Assembly: GCF_000276665.1 (NCBI RefSeq)
Contig: NW_004955437.1
Location: 1,058,840 to 1,122,839 of the forward strand
Reading direction: 5' to 3'
Source: Chinchilla lanigera
Lineage: Eukaryota; Chordata; Mammalia; Rodentia; Chinchillidae
DNA length: 64,000 bases
Positions 61,513-64,000 of this stretch are shown here, in pieces (position 1 is the stretch's first letter; every line of letters starts with the position of its first letter). Below the pieces are notes generated by a model. That model did not search any database and was not told the DNA's origin. It saw only the letters and a list, made by a program, of their open reading frames with translations. The position numbers and the translations under genes were made by a program.

Positions 61513-62369
61513 GATTACTAGTTTAATTTCATTTCATTGTGTCCAGAGCACACTCTTCCTGCATTAAGTTCTTTAAAATTTGAGGTTGAGGTTCCTTTCA
61601 TGGCCCAGGAAAAGATATAACTTGGTAATATTCCCTAGGCACTTGAAAGGAATATGTATTGTGTCGATTTGGTAGAATGATATTGAAGTGTCAATGAGAT
61701 CCTATTGATTAATGGTATTGAGTTTTATATTCCTGCTGAATTTGTATTCAGTTATTTTATTATTTGTTCAGAGGGGTGCTGGAGTCTTCACATATGTTGT
61801 GGATTTATCTAGTTTTTCTTTCAATTCTATTGGTTGTTGCTTCACTTGTTTGGAATTTAGTTGTTTGGTGCATATCCATTTGGGATTGTGACACCTTCTT
61901 TGTGGATTAAAACTTTAATTGTTATTTAAAGTCTCTCAAAACACTCATTGCTTTATTGTTTCAATCATGTTAAGTGAAATAAGTCAGGTGTACAAACTTA
62001 AAAACTTTCCCTGAAGTGGGGAAGTCATTATTCTTTCAAAAACGTTTTTAGTATCATCCATTTTTTTAAATCTCCTGAGACTCCAGTAAAACAAAGTTTA
62101 TATTTCTTGTTAAAGTCCCATAGATTTTTCAATGTGACATAATATAATGAAAAACTTCACAAAAATAAAGTTATAAGTAGTGGATAAACTACTCAAAATT
62201 TCCAAAAGCTGACAAATGAAATGAAATATGAAGAGTTACGCATGCAACACAGATAACAAATTTATTCTATAAAACCTTCCTACAAGAAAACCCCAAGTTC
62301 AACCTTCTTCAATAATTGTGATCTCTCAGGAACAAATATCACAAATTATATGCAACTTTTTATTGTCGA

Positions 62370-62760
62370 ATGACATCATGTTGTATAAGTATAACATGTT
62401 TTGTTTATCAATTTATTACATGGTTGCTATTTGGATTGTTTCCTGTTTTGGCTCTTTTTTATTAATTATAAATGTTTATTGAAAGCACCTATACCCCCAT
62501 TTCATGGTAACAAATGAAAACAAAACACACGGGTTATAAGAGTATTAAAACATAAAATAGTGATAAATCTCGCCACGAGATTGGCTCTTATAACTAATGC
62601 TGCTCTTCACATTTGCACACATATTTTGGGGAAGGCATATGTTTCCATTTCTCTTGGGTATTTTTGCTCAACTTATGCAGCAACTGGAACCAAGATGGGG
62701 CACATAAGGGCTATATGTGATGGTGGAGAAATTGTGTTCAAATAATTATTCCTCTAAAAT
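62370..62760 (-). mobile_element. Old LINE-1 3' fragment (antisense)
   Basis: Contains the characteristic inverted L1 3' text 'atgtttccatttctcttggg' and 'taatgctgctcttcacattt'. Diverged. Confidence 0.6.
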
Positions 62761-64000
62761 AAACTTCTGAATTGATAATTTATTTTTTGCTTTGATTTAC
62801 ATTTGAACCAATGGACGCTTCAAATGGAACACAACAGCACAACCTGCTTTCTCATTCAACTCCCACGACTTTCTCTGGCAAACATCCACCTGCGTATAAC
62901 AGCACGATAATGAGGTCTACGAACTTAGATTCACAAGTATAGCTACAAAATTATAGGCAAGATTTTTTTTAAAAAGTATTGATTTGCTTTTCAAGCTTGC
63001 TTTCCATCAAGTTCTTTTCGTACTTTGTTTTCCTCAATAGTTCATGTTGAGGTTTGCGGCATTGACTTTTTAAGCTTTTTCTCCCATTTCTAATTGACAA
63101 GTGAAAAGTAAGTGGTAAATAAAATTATTTATGGTGTACAGCATGATGTTTGAGAGACAAATACACAGGAGGATGGCTAACAACCTCTTTAACATATGTA
63201 GCTTCTCACATAATTATACATAAATGAGAATCATTTCTGTACTGTGATGTCATCTTCCCTTTTCTGTTTCTCGTTCTGAGAACTGTATGAAGCAGATGAT
63301 CTTTCACTCCATGCTTGTTTGAGAAAAATATAATAACATAATGTGCACAAAGTGAGCTCAGAGATGCAGGAGTCAGGAAGGGCTGAACACAAAAGGGGCC
63401 AGGAGAGAAGGAAAGGAAGGGAAGCTCTGGTGTTTGTGTGAGGGCTTTCAAGTCAGGGGTGGTTGAAGAAGCACCAGGAGGACACGTTCTGTTCGGTCCC
63501 TGATCCAGGGGAAGCAGGTTCTGGAGCTGCCTTGCTCTGTGGAGGAACAAAAGCCAAGCAGGAAGCCTGGAGCAGTGTAGACAGAGGTAGGGACACAGGT
63601 CCATCTTTCAGTGTTGTCACCTTCACTTCAGCTCAGAAGTCCTGGAGAAGACAGAAGACGGTGATGTTTCCAGACCTAACTGTGCATTCCCCTTTCCCCT
63701 CTCAGGACCCCTTTTAACAGCATTGCAGAAAGGAGAGAGGTGCATTCTCAAGTCTCCAGAGCCAATGGTACTTCAGAACAGAGGCCTCTTATTAAATGGA
63801 TTAAACACAGAAAAGGTTTAGTGAAACTTCCAGATCAGAAATTTGGGCCTGAAGTTTATCCTATTGTTTCTGTCGTGAGTTTTGTCTCCTATGTCATCTA
63901 TCGCAAGGGAAGCAAATCCTCTTCTGAGAGAGGGTTAAAGGACATTACCTGTTGCTGAGAGAAGAAAGGAAGATACTTAAATGGCATGGATGGATTTTTA
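62761..64000. other. Terminal intergenic DNA
   Basis: Inspected for a class II beta gene, which lies next to DRA in other mammals. No beta-chain exon was recognised. The minus-strand frame 63206-63604 has no domain I know. Confidence 0.4.

Larger units (their letters stand above)
60763..61960 (-). mobile_element. Old LINE-1 fragment (antisense), interrupted by SINEs
   Basis: Reverse-complement L1 ORF2 text such as 'tcatttcattgtgtccagag', 'ggtagaatgatattgaagtg' and 'tcaattctattggttgttgc'. Two ID-like SINEs are inserted in it. Confidence 0.65.

Noticed and set aside
63206..63604. Class II beta-chain gene at the right edge
   Set aside because: Expected in this direction by synteny, but none of the beta-1, beta-2 or membrane motifs is present.

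Overview
The window is mammalian nuclear DNA from the MHC class II region, carrying the conserved BTNL2-DRA neighbourhood. Genes are split into exons with GT/AG sites, and much of the rest is LINE-1, B1-type and tRNA-derived ID-like SINE sequence. B1 (7SL-derived) and ID-type SINEs point to a rodent. The ID variant and the absence of typical murid repeats suggest a non-murid rodent, perhaps of the beaver/kangaroo-rat group; that placement is a guess.

Layout. 1-7.2 kb: AT-rich sequence, a degenerate tandem array, and a decayed plus-strand LINE-1. 8.2-17.2 kb (+): a butyrophilin-like gene of the B30.2 class (leader, IgV, IgC, membrane exon, heptad exons, B30.2), broken by three frameshifts and a stop codon and so called a pseudogene. 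17.2-27.4 kb: intergenic DNA with a truncated LINE-1 that keeps 5' sequence, ORF1 and the start of ORF2. 27.4-37.1 kb (-): an intact seven-exon BTNL2 gene whose exons join without a break into 483 codons plus a stop. 37-50 kb: intergenic DNA with B1 elements, a GC-rich stretch, two CTCF-like motifs, a 247-base assembly gap and an RPL32 retrocopy. 50.8-55.9 kb (+): the complete MHC class II alpha-chain gene (DRA, called Ea in mouse), with its S-X-Y promoter, four coding exons (254 aa) and a 3'UTR exon. 56-64 kb: old minus-strand LINE-1 fragments, a retroviral-type LTR, and several young ID-like SINEs with clear target-site duplications.

Function. DRA makes the alpha chain of the DR/E peptide-presenting heterodimer. 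BTNL2 is a B7-like butyrophilin relative that damps T-cell responses. The decayed gene belongs to the butyrophilin class whose mouse MHC-linked members (Btnl1/4/6) shape intraepithelial gamma-delta T cells. The order BTNL2(-) then DRA(+) matches human.

Most noteworthy: loss of the alpha-2 N-glycan site in DRA, an arginine where human DR-alpha has its ubiquitin-acceptor lysine, a degraded promoter octamer, a 61-nt inverted repeat in DRA intron 1, and the layered damage in the butyrophilin-like gene.
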